Numbered from the stretch's first letter, positions 25,701 to 36,950 are shown. The stretch: DNA of 64,000 nucleotides from Mytilus trossulus (GCF_036588685.1 NC_086378.1:18391578-18455577); one strand, 5' to 3'. Translations and numbers: made by a program. Notes: generated from the sequence alone by a model not told the origin.

Positions 25701-26097
25701 CGTGACAATAGCAGTAATACACCTTAGTCAATTTTCACACCTTTTGCATGAAGGGAATAAAATGCCCACCAAAATCCAAAAGAGATTTTATCCTTCTGAA
25801 ACACAAAATGCATTTAATTTTATTAAATCTAGTGGATGCTAGGCATTAAAACTTTTCCAACTTTACAGGTAAGTCTGTACTCAGAGTAATTTTTGGCATG
25901 TAAATACAGCCATATATTTGTCCGTTTGTTATGATGTAACCTGAAACTACAGTAAATAAAATGATGATTTTAAGCGAACAAATGTAGGAAAATTGGAAGT
26001 ATATTATATTAAAAAAATAGTTATACATGTTGATATTTACCTTTTGTGAATAGTAGGAAGCTTGAAAGTAATATAATGTGAATGTGTTGTCAGACAT
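16842..26097 (-). CDS. GDAP1: GDAP1-like protein, copy 1 (five exons, 321 aa)
   Basis: Family knowledge: GDAP1 is a GST-fold protein anchored in the outer mitochondrial membrane by a C-terminal tail, involved in mitochondrial fission and redox balance. Exons (minus strand): 26097-26041, 24351-24159, 19887-19711, 19228-19031, 17182-16842; introns are in phases 0, 1, 1, 1 and the joined frame is open for 321 codons. Residues 1-83 form the thioredoxin-like GST_N part (FTLYYFQASYYSQK, then GLVPLLQDG and IIDYVD). Residues about 84-260 are the helical GST_C part with the long GDAP1-type insert. YWLTGTQFNAADILL and LGLEDRYF are the conserved C-terminal GST block. Residues 289-308 are hydrophobic (PYVVVIGLAIGAGVW), followed by a short basic tail. 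Human GDAP1 is 358 aa. The exon 3 donor is unusual (see the exon entry). GDAP1 versus GDAP1L1 cannot be resolved. Confidence 0.88.
17617..18053. mobile_element. Inverted-ended element with mirrored G and C runs
   Basis: Bounded by GGTCTCATTGGGG at the left and CCCCAATGAGACC at the right. Inside, a second inverted pair reads GGGAACTACCATTTC with a G run (about 17842) and, on the other side, a C run (about 18001) with CAAATGGTAGCTCCC. The interior has repeated GCAGGA words in A-rich sequence. Its left half is related, in reverse, to 28790-29025. Confidence 0.7.
18748..18885. repeat. Palindrome in GDAP1 copy 1 intron 4
   Basis: Outer arms ATACATGGCAAAATCCGTAT and ATACGGATTTTGCCATGTAT pair, with an inner GC-rich pair around CCTCGGGCCTAAGGGCC. 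It is a hairpin-forming, MITE-like sequence. Confidence 0.85.
19031..19228 (-). CDS. GDAP1: GDAP1-like copy 1, exon 4
   Basis: Acceptor ATCTTTTTTAG and donor GTAAGGG. The exon encodes residues 143-208, a charged alpha-helical region (KYPDLHDSYIAKYQ to EYLEECLRRS) matching the inter-domain helices of GDAP1; phase 1 at both ends. Confidence 0.88.
19711..19887 (-). CDS. GDAP1: GDAP1-like copy 1, exon 3
   Basis: Acceptor TTGTTTTCAG ends at 19888. The exon encodes residues 84-142, including NQELSISGLKLPKM. There is no good GT donor at the expected end. The best length match to copy 2 uses a GC donor (AAAG|GCATAT) ending at 19711. An alternative GT (TTAC|GTCTCT) would end the exon at 19702, also in phase 1, adding three codons. 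Confidence 0.78.
20035..20389 (+). repeat. Hairpin-ended repeat family A, 5' fragment
   Basis: Begins ACTAGAGACTCTAAAGAGCC and GTGTCGCTCACCTTGG like the complete copies, but stops after about 355 bp where another copy begins. Confidence 0.8.
20390..23115 (+). repeat. Family A copy interrupted by a nested element
   Basis: The left part (20390-20774) ends at CAAGATAATAACCAA and the right part (22785-23115) resumes with AATTCCTTAAAATTACGAAT and GGGCAGCAACCCAACAACC. This is the order of the uninterrupted copy at 33384-34162. The right terminal hairpin is missing. Confidence 0.8.
20775..22784 (+). mobile_element. Family B element nested in family A
   Basis: Left end CCAGATGCTCCGCAGGGCG, then TTTATACGACCGCA. 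The right end reads TGCGGTCGTATAAA, the inverse of the latter. The interior has a 79-bp-scale duplication at about 21290-21450, units ending ATCAAAGAACCCC (21515-22030), four units of about 157 bp starting near GGACCAAAACTCCC (22067-22660), and a GAC triplet run at 22671-22735 just inside the right end. Confidence 0.8.
23160..23800 (+). repeat. Hairpin-ended repeat family E
   Basis: Units carry GAAATGAGGTTAAGGTCAGATG or variants and GACATGTACACTTTACAATC. They are followed by a GCCGCCGCCGCC tract (23723-23735) and an end hairpin (CTGCAACAAAAGTCGCAG). A relative lies at 38220-38450. Confidence 0.65.
24159..24351 (-). CDS. GDAP1: GDAP1-like copy 1, exon 2
   Basis: Acceptor TTTTGTTCCAG and donor GTAAAAAT. 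The exon encodes residues 20-83, the main part of the GST N-terminal fold (LALFEKGCPFNRK, MNPQGLVPLLQDG, IIDYVD). At 193 bp it is the same length as exon 2 of copy 2. Confidence 0.9.
24372..25237. repeat. 27-bp minisatellite in GDAP1 copy 1 intron 1
   Basis: About 30 units of ACATGACAACATGAACAAAA plus TCAGATA, some with an extra ACATAACATG insert. Long open frames on both strands across it are repeat translation only. Confidence 0.95.
26041..26097 (-). CDS. GDAP1: GDAP1-like copy 1, exon 1
   Basis: An ATG at 26097-26095 opens MSDNTFTLYYFQASYYSQK, 19 codons, then donor GTAAATAT. The length and pattern equal exon 1 of copy 2. The start is chosen because it gives the typical GST_N first strand. 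Confidence 0.85.
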
Positions 26098-26637
26098 CTT
26101 GATAAGGTGAATTCAAGGTCAGAAGGTAGGACGTTATTGTATTATGAACTAAATAGTTATTACAGGTCAAACCAGTATATGTAAACATTGCACAAAGTGA
26201 TTTAACCATTGCCTTGGACTATATACACACTACACACATGATGATGTGTGTATAGGTAGATGTTTAATTTATGGAAACAAAACGACAGGGAGGTTTTCAC
26301 AATCTTGTTGGCTACCCATGATGATGGGTGTCTTGCACGATCGGCTTTGGACTGCGCCTTTTTGTGTATTTAAATAATTTAATTATTTTACCTGTATCTT
26401 CAAAATGTTATATTGTTTAGTTTTGGTACTATATAAAATGAACTATATGATTTTGTTCCAATTTTGAACATTTGTAAGGGGAAAAGTTGAAAAGCTTTGC
26501 AACCTAAGAGGAATGAGCGTCGTAGACTATCTTCTTTTCTATATGAAACGTTTCATGTCATTTATCAGTTGATATACCTCCAGGGGGATTGGGGAATAGA
26601 CATGATCACTTCGTTCTTATTCCGACCGGCAGTATGT

Positions 26638-26778
26638 TACACGTTATTAGTCCGACAGCCCATTAGTCCGACAGCTCATTTGTTGGACAACCCATTAGTC
26701 CGACAACCCAATAGTCCGACAACCCATTGCTCCGGGCGACAGCCCAATACTCCGACAACCCATAAATCCGACACTTAT
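26638..26778. repeat. Short tandem array, CCGACAACCCATTAGT type
   Basis: Six or more units close to ATTAGTCCGACAGCCC. The inverse array is at 53129-53262, next to the fold-back element there. Confidence 0.85.
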
Positions 26779-27498
26779 CAAGTCAAGTACCAGGTTATCA
26801 GGGTAAAATAAAATGTGTCTGTCTGTATTATTACGTTTAGAAATGTAATAACATATTTTAAGAAATAACTCCGTATATATAGCATAAGGCTAAGGAAGTT
26901 GGAATACTTTCTATATATACTCATTTCGAAATTTTTATATAGAATATAACAGAAAAGAATATGTCATTTTCCAAAATAAAGGATCTTTAAAGAGCATATA
27001 AATCAAGAACAACCATTGATGGTACGAGCTACTGATGATACCGCGACCAAACATCTCGGTAGACGGGAAGACTTAGTGTTTGAGTTGTGAATCTGAAAAA
27101 GCACCACACAGTATAAGGGGACGACCATTTGATATTCTGGGGGGAGGAGGATTTTGAAAATAAATAACTCGGCCTTGATAATCTCAAAAATAAATGGTTT
27201 GTTCTGTGGTAGTTTGAAAATAAATTACCTGACTTGCAATGTATTGAAAATAAATAACTCAGCAGGTCTATAGCTTATTGGGCCTTCAGTGGTTCCAAAA
27301 CCATTCAAATTTTTTGTTGCCTCGCTCCGCTCGGCGATTTATGTTTGACAATACTTTTGAAAGAAACTAGGTAAAACCAAACTAAATTAACTTTACTACT
27401 ATGACATTATGTATGCAATATGTGTGTATTGCTTTGGAATATAAATGATTCATTTCGTTCAGAAAATTATAACATACTTAATCTAATTATACCAATTG

Positions 27499-29998
27499 CA
27501 GTGTATGTAAAGTGCGGATCCTAAAATATCATTTTTACTGTATATGCCATAAATGTCTAATGTAGAATGATAAATAAACAGACGAACTTTTTTTAATTTT
27601 TGAAGAAAATGAAGAAAATGAGTTAAAATGTATATGTTCAGAAATACATAATACTAATAAAACAAAGTAAGAGATGCGAGCGGGGTTTTATCGCGCCTAA
27701 AGCCATCCAGCTTTGAAATATATACCAAAATAGTTGAATATTTCGGACATTTCACGAACAGATCGTGCAGGTGCTTTATAACTAACATGTAAGATGTTGT
27801 TGCAGTAAAAAATATTCATTTTAATACAATTATTAATGTTGTGTAACGTAGAATATGTTTTGTCATTTAGTTTCTTCATATTTAACTAAATTCCACTATG
27901 ATGATTTCGTAATGCTAGTCATGTTTACTGTCGAATAATGATACTATTCTTTTATTTTCACTGTGGAGCGAATCATTAGTATTGTATATGCGGTGCATTT
28001 TCACTGTATAATTTATTTATTTTTATCTATTACAGCTCATTTCTTTAAGTATGTAGAGCAAGACTTTAGTAGATTTGCTTGCTTTTTTTTATTGAATAAT
28101 CATGATAACACCCAATTTAATTCAAATATTAAAAATACAGGTTAAACTATGCCTATTCATATTGTTTAAAAATGTCAATCTTATTTACAAAGTTTGTATA
28201 AACAATTTTACAAACAAAGCAAGCAAGCCAACCAAAGTTTTGCTTTACATGCATTAGGAAATTAGCTGTAAAGCCTTAATTTAGCCGACTTGCTCAAATA
28301 ATAGATAAAGTAAGAGAAAGGTTTGATAAAATTTAACTTACGGAGGAAAGTTTGGTTTTAAAACACTCTAATAAATTCAATAGAAATAACATTTATTTCA
28401 AATGTATTCCATTTACTTTCTTATAAAGCGTATAGGGATCTTTATCCTTATTTTTTTTTATCCATTTCACCACTAATTACGTACATCTTGATATATATTG
28501 CACATTTGTTTTCCCGTTTAAAAGGTTTTACACTGGAGCCCTTTATAACTTGCTGTTCGGTGTGAGCCAAGACTCCATGTTGAAGACCGTGTTTTGACGT
28601 ATAATGGTCTACTTTTATAAATTGTGACTCGGATGGAGAGTTGTCTCATTGTCACATACGACATCTATATATGGCTCAAAAACGAAACGAGACGTGATAA
28701 AAAGGGATAAAAAAATCCACGCTGCTTTTTTAATATATTTATAATGGGCTTAATATGAGTTAAAATAGAGTAAAATAGTGGGTCGCATTTGGGTATAAGC
28801 GTCACGCCGGATTGCCGATTTTTTTGCAAGCGTGACAGGTGAAAGTCAAATGATTGTGTAGTGAAAAACGGGAAATGAAGTCTAGCGGGACACGGATAAT
28901 TACAAAAAAATAGAACTGCATAGTATAAGCGGGATACGGGAATCTGACAAAACAATAAGCGGAATACGGGAATCTGCCAAAACAGTAAGCGGGATCCGGG
29001 ATAAGAACCCCCAAATGAGACCCCAGAATAAGATATTTTTGTATATTCATCCTATTGTTACAGTCATGCCTTCAATAACAAATGTATCCGATGCATGATT
29101 TTTTTTATATATATTTGGTCCCTTTTTGGTCCCCTTTTCAATTTTGTGGGGTCCAAATTTATGGACAAAAGTCCTTTAATATAGATATTTGGAATTCGTT
29201 GACATGCTGAATCTAACCTTGTATCTAGTTTGGGGATTTTTTGCCTAGTTGCTAAAATAGCCCACATAGAGTTCCAAAGGGTCTAAAATCAACAAAAATG
29301 AATTGTAGCATGCATTTGGTGTACAATAACCCAAATGTGCATGGTTTTACCTCTGCGGTAGTATCCATTCGCGGATCTAGAATTTTTCATAAGTAGGGGC
29401 CCACTGACTGCCTAAGAGGGCCCGCTGCTGTCACGCTCCAGTGATTCCCTAAATAAGTTAAAATCAAGGAGAAACGTAATCTGAAGAATCCAATATGACA
29501 TTTTGAGAATCGCTTTTGTTACAAGTTTGAAAAGCTATATATTTGATGAAGAATGAATGAGGAGTTTGTATTTCAATTTGAAAATACATGTATCATAAAT
29601 CCTAAAGTTATCAACTAAGTTTTTTTCATTTGTTGCAAGTGCATTTATCACATAATTCTACAATGAAAATTCCTCGCATCTTTGAAAATTCTACATTAAT
29701 AATGACTGCACTAACAGTGATAATTCATCGCATCTATAGTTAAAATGGATCGCTTTCAATAATCGATATGCTATATTATGATGCTTTTATAACACTTATT
29801 TGAACTTTAATGCTATGTTTGTATATTATAAAGACATATCACAATGAAAATATGTTAAAACTTAACTTAAAATCCTTTAACTTTATATTTTCAAAACGTA
29901 AACAAATACAGTTTTCCCATGATCCTTTATTCTACAATAGACATACCCGCATATAACAGTAAAAATGAACTATCTGGATTCGCACTTTATATACACTG
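27499..29998. mobile_element. 2.5 kb DNA transposon with TIRs and AATTG duplication
   Basis: The left end is CAGTGTATGTAAAGTGCGGA and the inverted right end CAGTGTATATAAAGTGCGAA, both followed by TCC. AATTG occurs just outside each end (27494-27498, 29999-30003). The copy of the host repeat at about 51885 has a single AATTG, so it preserves the empty site. No transposase is recognisable inside, so the element is probably non-autonomous. It carries nested repeats (28790-29025, 29090-29340 and 29355-29450). Confidence 0.85.
28790..29025 (-). repeat. GGTCTCATT-type repeat, reverse copy
   Basis: Contains AAGCGGGATACGGGAATCTG and ACCCCCAAATGAGACC, the reverse of the pattern at 17617-17822. Confidence 0.7.
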
Positions 29999-30344
29999 AA
30001 TTGTCTCTTATAATATACTTATTAATATGTATTTGTGTTTCGTTTGTCCTGTCTTGCTATGTATTATCTTAAAATATTTGTATATAATGTCCTCTTGTAC
30101 ACAAGTATGTGTCTGAGGTTAGGAATGAAATCTTGAATCTATATCTACTTATTCATAATTAACAAATATTTAAAAAAGTGTATGTTTTCGAATATCAAAA
30201 TTATAGTGGTAAAAAATGAATAATCAGTCCCTTGCTTTAATGAAAATGAAAAATCTTGCTTCAATAGTGCAGAAAATGAATAATCTGTCCTCTCAGTTTA
30301 GAAAAATAAATAACCGATCAAAAAAAATCCTCCTAGAAAACTAA

Positions 30345-30600
30345 GTAAGGAGCCTGTAATTCAGTGGTTGTCTTTTGTTGATGTGTTACATATTTGTTTT
30401 TCAATCCTTTTTATACATAAATAAGGCCGTTAGTTTCCTCGTTTGAATAATATTACATTATCATTTGGGGGCCTTTTATAGCTAACTATGCAGTATGGGC
30501 GTTGCTCATTGTTGCAGGTCGTACACTGATCTATTAATTTCTGTCATTTTAGCTTCTTGTTGAGAGTTTTTCAATTGGCGATCATACCACATCTTCTATT
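30345..30600 (+). repeat. Dispersed repeat, family G
   Basis: Contains GAGCCTGTAATTCAGTGGTT, AAGGCCGTTAGTTTCCTCG and CGATCATACCACATCTTC. Other copies: 49240-49725, 57915-58200 and, reversed, 63740-64000. The segment at 30640-30790 is related to the left part of the family in reverse orientation. Confidence 0.75.
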
Positions 30601-31309
30601 TTTATTTTATATAACGTTTTATGAATTATTTATCAACGAAAAAAAAAACAGATCTATATAACCAATGTACTAGAGGCTTCAGACGATGGTCAGACACAAA
30701 AAAGAATGCGGCGGGATTAAACATGTCAGCCCCCAACCCTCTCCCAAACCTGGGACACTGGTGTAACAGCACAACATGATAAAAACAACTGTATACTTGC
30801 AATTGGCTAAACTCAAAATGTCGGTCAAGGCACAAAAAACCATATACTTAAAATATTGACTGAAAGTTATTTCAAAGCAAATTACAACTAAGAGGTAAAT
30901 TATGTTACTAAAGTATCAGTCAGTATATATCCAACGCAAATAGGTAAAGACGTAATAACACGCATTAATTTGACGTGCAATGCGGCCAAATATAAGTAAA
31001 CAGTATCGAGAGTATGCACGATATTATGAGTTCTTTTGCCTTTGAACTTTTTTAGTATGAAACCGTGAAACTTCGAATCAGCTCCCTGAAAGCAAATAAT
31101 GATTTTACCGGTTATATATTTTATATATAAAACGTAATTATATTTTTTTTACTTATGTTTGTTGCAAAAAAGTTATAATATCAACATTATTTATTACCCT
31201 TTAATTAAAACTAATAATTATTTTCTAATAACTTTTTTTTTAAAAGTTGTTGGTTAAATTTGATAAAATACATCAATTGTTTCATTTGCTATTTTCTTTT
31301 CCACAAATA

Positions 31310-31470
31310 CTTAAACAGCGGGTGGGATATCCTAGCTAAGATGATCCTCAGATAGCTTCGATGTGCATGCTGAGACATGTTGTATAAAGTCGGTCATAAC
31401 TCTATCATATTTTTTTCCTAAGAATATCTTATAGGACCGATCTGTGGATAGTTTCGATAAACAGGCCCCA
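31310..31470 (-). repeat. Partial copy of the GGGGCCTGTTTATCGAA element
   Basis: Ends TAGTTTCGATAAACAGGCCC and contains GCTTCGATGTGCATGCTGAG. In reverse it matches the left 150 bp of the element at 62827-63588. Confidence 0.7.
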
Positions 31471-31727
31471 GTTCTCAAAATGTTATAACATGTATGTAAC
31501 AAGTTGATTTTTATTTCAACGAATAAATGTCTTTTATTTACTCTCATTTATATTTTAGGCCTTAAGCTTAATGCCTGCACACATTTTTTTCAAGATTTAA
31601 GCCTAAATCCTAGGATTTAAGACTAATGCCTAACATCATTTATGCAATAGACTTACTGCCTAGGCGTTAGCTTATTGCCTAGGATTTAAGCTTTATGCCT
31701 AATTTCACGTATTGCCGCTAACATATA

Positions 31728-32482
31728 TCTATAATACTAAAATTACGAGGTCCAATTTGTCAGCCGTCATCACGTGAAAACGACGAATCAAAGAATTCAA
31801 CTGTATATACAACTTATAGTACAAAGGTGTAGATTAAAAATTACACCACTCCAGGCCCTTTTGTTTTCCACGTAATTAAGATTAATATTGCCAATAATTA
31901 AGAAGTTCCGGGTCGAGTCCGATACCGATACCAATAGTATAATCACCTGTTACTTATTACCTTATCTGTACGTTCCGCATCTGACAGGGGCACCACCAAA
32001 CAGTGTATGCAGGATTAATATGCTATATACACGGGTCATAATCACAGGGTTGAAACTACTAAATTGTCAAATTGTTACCTATTGTAGTATTTTTCTAAGA
32101 TAACAATACGAATACTAAAAATCTGGACTTAAAATAAGGCGTATAGGTACAGTTTTCAATTTGTTAGCGGGCATGAGTGACGTAAAACAGCGAATCAAAG
32201 AATTCAACTTAATTTATAACTAATATAGGACAATGCTGTTGATTAAAACATACTCCATTCCAGGACCTTTAGTTTTCCAAATAATTAGTATTTATCATGA
32301 CCAATAATTGATAAGTTCCAGTTCGACGGGTTCAAACAGAAAGATTTGAAAGCAGAGAAAACTGTGTATCTTATAATCGGCATGATTTTATCAGATGACA
32401 ATACTAATACTAAGGTAAAGCATGCGCATAGTTTTATACTTTAATTCAGTCACGGACCCGCGATGTCACGGGTGTGTTCTAG
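31728..32482 (+). mobile_element. Helitron-like non-autonomous element
   Basis: The 5' end reads TCTATAATACTAAAATTACG after an A. The 3' end has a short hairpin, ACCCGCGATGTCACGGGT, then GTGTTCTAG before a T. A 5' TC, a 3' hairpin close to CTAG, and insertion between A and T are the hallmarks of Helitrons. The interior contains a diverged second copy from about 32110 (CGAATCAAAGAATTCAAC occurs in both halves). No Rep/helicase coding is visible. Confidence 0.7.
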
Positions 32483-33383
32483 TGATCATATATATTTACA
32501 CGGTTCCGAAGTTATCGGCTAGTTCTCTTCCTCGTTATGTTTTTATTTGTTGGTCCTAGGTTAAATACGTGTATATTACTTCCAATCGATGTTATGGCTG
32601 ACATGATCATTTACGTATGACGTAACCAAGAAGAAGTTTGAGATTTGCAATACTTAGAGGCAGTTGAATATCAACCGTCACGGAACATAGTTTAAATTAC
32701 AAGGTATAACAAGAAGTTTTATTCAATTTCTAAACATTTGCTATACGATGTGATCTTGTTTTTATTGACAACGTCTTCTTTTTATATAAATAGATAGTCC
32801 AGTGGCATATTGATACTTTGTCAAACATAATATAATAGAAGTAAACTAAAAGTGAAATTTTATATTATATTATCATATACAGTTGATAAATATATGGCAT
32901 ATTGATGTACTTTCGATACTTGACAGGGTATTATCTATCATAATAGATCTGGGAACAGCATGTCAATATATATATAAAAACAAATGTGTAGATTATCGAT
33001 CTTCTAACACAACTTTATATAGTTTCTCCTTTGTTCAGTGTCTCCAAAAGAATATTGTAGATGGCGCTTTAAAAATAACGATAAAGGAAAGAAATATTGA
33101 CAAAAATGTATAATATTAGATAAGGCAACGAAAATTAAACTCTCGAGAAGAGAACCGGGGGTGGGGTGGTGCTGGGTTATGGGTTGTTTCTAAAATAATA
33201 TAATGATCCCCAATTTGACGACAAAAATATTGTAGTCAAGCAGATGACAAAAAAAATTATTCTGAACCCAGTTTTTCACCATCAGATACCTTATAGTTTT
33301 ATATTTTGAAAAAGCTAATGTCATTGATAGCGTAAAAAATCTTAAATTAGAAATGAAAAATAAAATCCGACTCAAAGACAAAA
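32483..33383. other. Non-coding AT-rich stretch
   Basis: Nothing recognisable; short open frames have no domain signature. Confidence 0.4.
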
Positions 33384-34162
33384 ACTAGAGTCTCTAAAGA
33401 GCCTGTGTCGCTCACCTTGGTCTATGTGAATATTAAACAAAGGAAGCAGATGGATTCATGACAAAATTGTGTTTTGGTGATGGTGATGTGTTTGTAAATC
33501 TTACTTTACTAAACAGTCTTGCTGCGTACAATTATCTTTATTTATAATGAACTTGGCCCAGTAGTTTCAGTGGAAAATGTTAATAAAAATTTACAAATTT
33601 TATGAAAATTGTTAAAAATTGACTATAAAGGACAATAACTCCTTAGGGGGTCAATTGACCATTTCGGTCATGTTGTCTTATTTGTAAATCTTACTTTGCT
33701 GAATATTATTGCTGTTTACAGTTTATCTCCATCTATAATAATATTCAAGATAATAACCAAAAACAGCAAAATTTCCTCAAAATTACCAATTCAGGGGCAG
33801 CAACCCAACAACGGGTTGACCGATTTATCTGAAATTTTCAGGGCAGATAGCTCTTGACCTGATACAAAGTTTTATACCATGTCAGATTTCCTCTAAATGC
33901 TTTGGTTTTTGAGTTATAAGCCAAAAACTGCATTTTACCCCTATGTTCTATTTTTAGCCGTGGCGGCCATCTTGGTTGGTTGACCGGGTAACGCCACACA
34001 GTTTTTAAACTATATACCCCAATGATGATTGTGGCCAAGTTTGGTTCAATTTGGCCCAGTAGTTTCAGAGGAGAAGATTTTTGTAAAAGCTAACGCCTGA
34101 CGACGGACGACGGACGCAAAGTGATGAGAAAAGCTCAGTTGGCCCTTTGGGCCAGGTGAGCT
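33384..34162 (+). repeat. Hairpin-ended repeat family A, complete copy
   Basis: Starts ACTAGAGTCTCTAAAGAGCC and ends GGCCCTTTGGGCCAGGTGAG then CT, with a GAC/GGAC tract at 34097-34120. It has only one core unit, where the copy at 10115-11136 has two. Confidence 0.85.
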
Positions 34163-34281
34163 AAAAAAAACTTGACTGTCCACCCCCTGAATATAAATCG
34201 TTGCTCACTTTAATACAGAATTGACAGAAACAAAATATTAGAAGAATGCTTATCAAATTATCTACCGTTTCATATATGTTT

Positions 34282-34653
34282 TTATACTTGAATGATATTT
34301 TTTGTATTTTGCAGATTGTAAGTAAATTGTCTTAATTTGTTAAAATTAGACTGGTTAATAAAAAAGTAAATTCGATGAAATAATTTGTCTCTAGCGAAAT
34401 ATAGACTCACAAAGGTACTGTTCATCTTTTTGTTTGCAGTTTTAGCAGGTTTCAGATATAGGGGTGATCTGCTGTTTACGATAAACAGGTATGCATTTAG
34501 TTTTGAATTGCCTGTTCTTTGACTGTTGATAAGGTTGAACAATTGTTTTGATGGGAAGTCATGTTTTACTTTATTTTTAACTTCTGGGTAAAATCTAAAA
34601 TAATGAAGTCTGGCACTGCTGTTTTCCCACCTGCTTTGCCATTGTTTATGCAA
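34282..34653 (-). pseudogene. LINE ORF2 C-terminal remnant
   Basis: The minus-strand translation has WQSRWENSSARLHYF, later KHDFPSK, then TGNSKLNAYLFIVNSRSPL. This resembles the region after the reverse transcriptase in Jockey/CR1-like LINE ORF2 proteins, where a W..W(D/E) motif precedes a SKLNAYL..I...SPLC segment. After SPL the frame loses the expected cysteines and histidine, which suggests a frameshift; ARDKLFHRI then resembles the following segment. No intact reverse transcriptase is upstream. The call rests on motif memory. Confidence 0.5.
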
Positions 34654-34964
34654 TATAATTCCTTGCTACCTTTTTACATCTAGTTTTGTAACAAAATAGT
34701 TTGGTCAAAGCTGGCGGATGCTCCTGTGGCACAGTAACTTGTTTTTACTTATTGAAAGGTTATGATTAGTCTTTGGAATATAAACACAAAGTATTTAACA
34801 AGAGTGCACACGATAAAATGTCTTGCCTTCTATACTAACCATTGATATTATGTTGATAGTCCTTAATATAAAGCTTGACTACAACTATTGCATAATCTAA
34901 CTATGATCCAAGAAAGTGAGGTAAATGTCATATAAACCAAAAAATAAGTATTAGATAAAATACA

Positions 34965-35118
34965 AAGGTAACAAAGAAACAGACCGATAACAACTGTTGC
35001 CGGATAGTTTTTCTGCACGAGTACTCAGGTCAAGCATCGCCTCGGACCTTGACCTGACTACAAGTGCAGAAAAAACTATTCGGCTGGTTGTTACCAGTCT
35101 GTTTCTTTTGTTGCTTTT
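34965..35118. repeat. Fold-back palindrome
   Basis: Arms GGTAACAAAGAAACAGAC / GTCTGTTTCTTTTGTTGC, then GGATAGTTTTTCTGCAC / GTGCAGAAAAAACTATTC and CTCAGGTCAAG / CTTGACCTGA flank a short GC-rich loop. It is a MITE-like hairpin of about 150 bp. Confidence 0.85.
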
Positions 35119-35582
35119 GGTTTTTTATCTGACTTGCACGACGTTTTAAGAAAGTAACAATACATTTTGAAAGACTTAAGATTTGAGAAACTGTGATAGC
35201 CATAAAGAAGTAAATGTAAGTTATAGTATAAGCAAATTTATTTTCATTTCCCTTCAACCAATCTAATAATTTGATTTGATAAAAAAAAAAGATCCATTTC
35301 AAGTAAAAGATGAATGTTGTACAAATTTAAGACGATTTAGAATGCAACTTCGTAAAAAAGTAAAATATTAAAGAAATATTTTAGTGGTGAGAAGGATAGC
35401 GTTTGATTTTTTATGGATGAAACGGAAAGCCGTGAAGAGGGGGGGGGGGAATTCATTTTAAAATTTAACAGGCTGTAAACTTTATGTTTGGTGCAAACAA
35501 ATGCAGGATATGCCATTCCATCCCCCGTCCCCTTAACAAAATCGTAAAAATCGCGCGTTTGTTGCCAAGTACATGTATTTAA

Positions 35583-35727
35583 TATTCAGTGGTGGGGGTC
35601 CCGGGGGTTGGAACAACCCTTTTTGATGATCAATGCCTTTAAAGGATTTAAATGGGGACATATATATATATAAAGTTGCCCAACCTGTTTTGTCCTGGAT
35701 ATGGACCTGGATCCGCCACTGATATAT
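35583..35727 (-). repeat. GGATCCGCCACTG-type repeat
   Basis: Begins CAGTGGTGGGGGTCCCGGGG and ends CTGGATCCGCCACTG, with C/G-rich ends and AT-rich middle. Relatives lie at 60778-60930 and, more loosely, 61300-61440 and 29355-29450. Confidence 0.65.
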
Positions 35728-36077
35728 ATTCGATAACAATTTAGATGTATTAAAAGAATGAATTTCCTACTTATTAGTGAATGAAATGTTTATGAAAAAA
35801 TGAATTTTGTCTTAATATTATATAAATTCAGGTATACACTTTTTATTTTTTTTTAATTCATGCTCGTCTCTAGATTTGCAAGTGTTGATTGGGATTAAAC
35901 ACGTGTTATATTATGATCCAATCGCAGCTAACCGCCCAAAATTGTGGACATAAGTTGAATGATTTTCTTCTAGATTTACTGCTTATTTGGACGTGTATTA
36001 CATGAACACTTTTTTGTTGATAGGATCGTGCATTGGTGAGTTGATAGGTATTTTATCTTTTGATAAGATTTGATTTT

Positions 36078-36950
36078 TGTCGAGCCTTCGACTTTGGTCG
36101 AAAAAGCGAGACTAAGCGATCCTACTTTCCGTCGGCGTCGGCGTCGTCGTCGGCGGCGTCCACAAATATTCACTCTGTGGTTAAAGTTTTTGAAATTTTA
36201 ATAACTTTCTTAAACTATACTGGATTTCTACCAAACTTGGTCAGAAGCTTGTTTATGATCATAAGATAGTATCCAGAAGTAAATTTTGTAAAAATAAAAT
36301 TCTATTTTTTCTGTATTTTACTTATAAATGGACTTAGTTTTTTCTGCGGGGAAACATGACATTCACTCTGAGGTTAAAGTTTTTAGAATTTTAATAACTT
36401 TCTTAAACTATCCTTGGTTTGTTCCAAACTTGGACAGAAACTTGTTTATGATCATAAGATAGTATCCAGAAGTAAATTTTGTAAACAAATAAATCCATTT
36501 TTTCTGTATTTTACTTTTAAATGGACTTAGTTTTTCTGCGGGAAACATAACATTCACTCTGTGGTAAAAGTTTTTAAAATTTTAATAACTTTCTTAAACT
36601 ATCCTGGGTTTGTACTAAACTTGGACAAAAGCTTATTTATGATCATTAGATAGTATCCAGAAGTAAATTTTGTAAAAAGACAACTCCATTTTTTCTGTAT
36701 TTTACTTTTAAATGGACTTAGATTTTCTTCCAGTGAACATTACATACAGTCTGCAGTTAAAGTTTTCAAAACATTTATTAGATTCATTTTAAAATTATTC
36801 TAGATTTTTACCAAACTTGGACAGAAGCTTTTTACAATCATAAGATAGTATCAAGAGGAATATTTTTATTGATTTTTTTCCTCATTTTTGTTTAGCCTGT
36901 GATTTACAGCAAAAGTAGGCGAGACACTGGGTTCCGCGGAACCCTTACAA
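36078..36950 (-). repeat. Hairpin-ended repeat family C, reverse copy
   Basis: Reverse orientation of 6841-7870. A hairpin on TTCGACTTTGGTCGAA is followed by a GTCGGCG-rich tract and units with GGACTTAG at 36330, 36523 and 36714 (periods 193 and 191 bp). The far end carries the palindrome GGGTTCCGCGGAACCC (about 36929-36944). Confidence 0.85.

Larger units (their letters stand above)
27117..30340. mobile_element. GGGACGACC element interrupted by a 2.5 kb transposon
   Basis: Starts GGGACGACCATTTGATATTC, a G-rich run and GGAGGATTTTGAAAATAAAT; ends ATAACCGATC, A-run, ATCCTCC. The same element is uninterrupted at 51495-52345. Interior words such as TTGAAAATAAATAACTCAG repeat. Confidence 0.75.
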
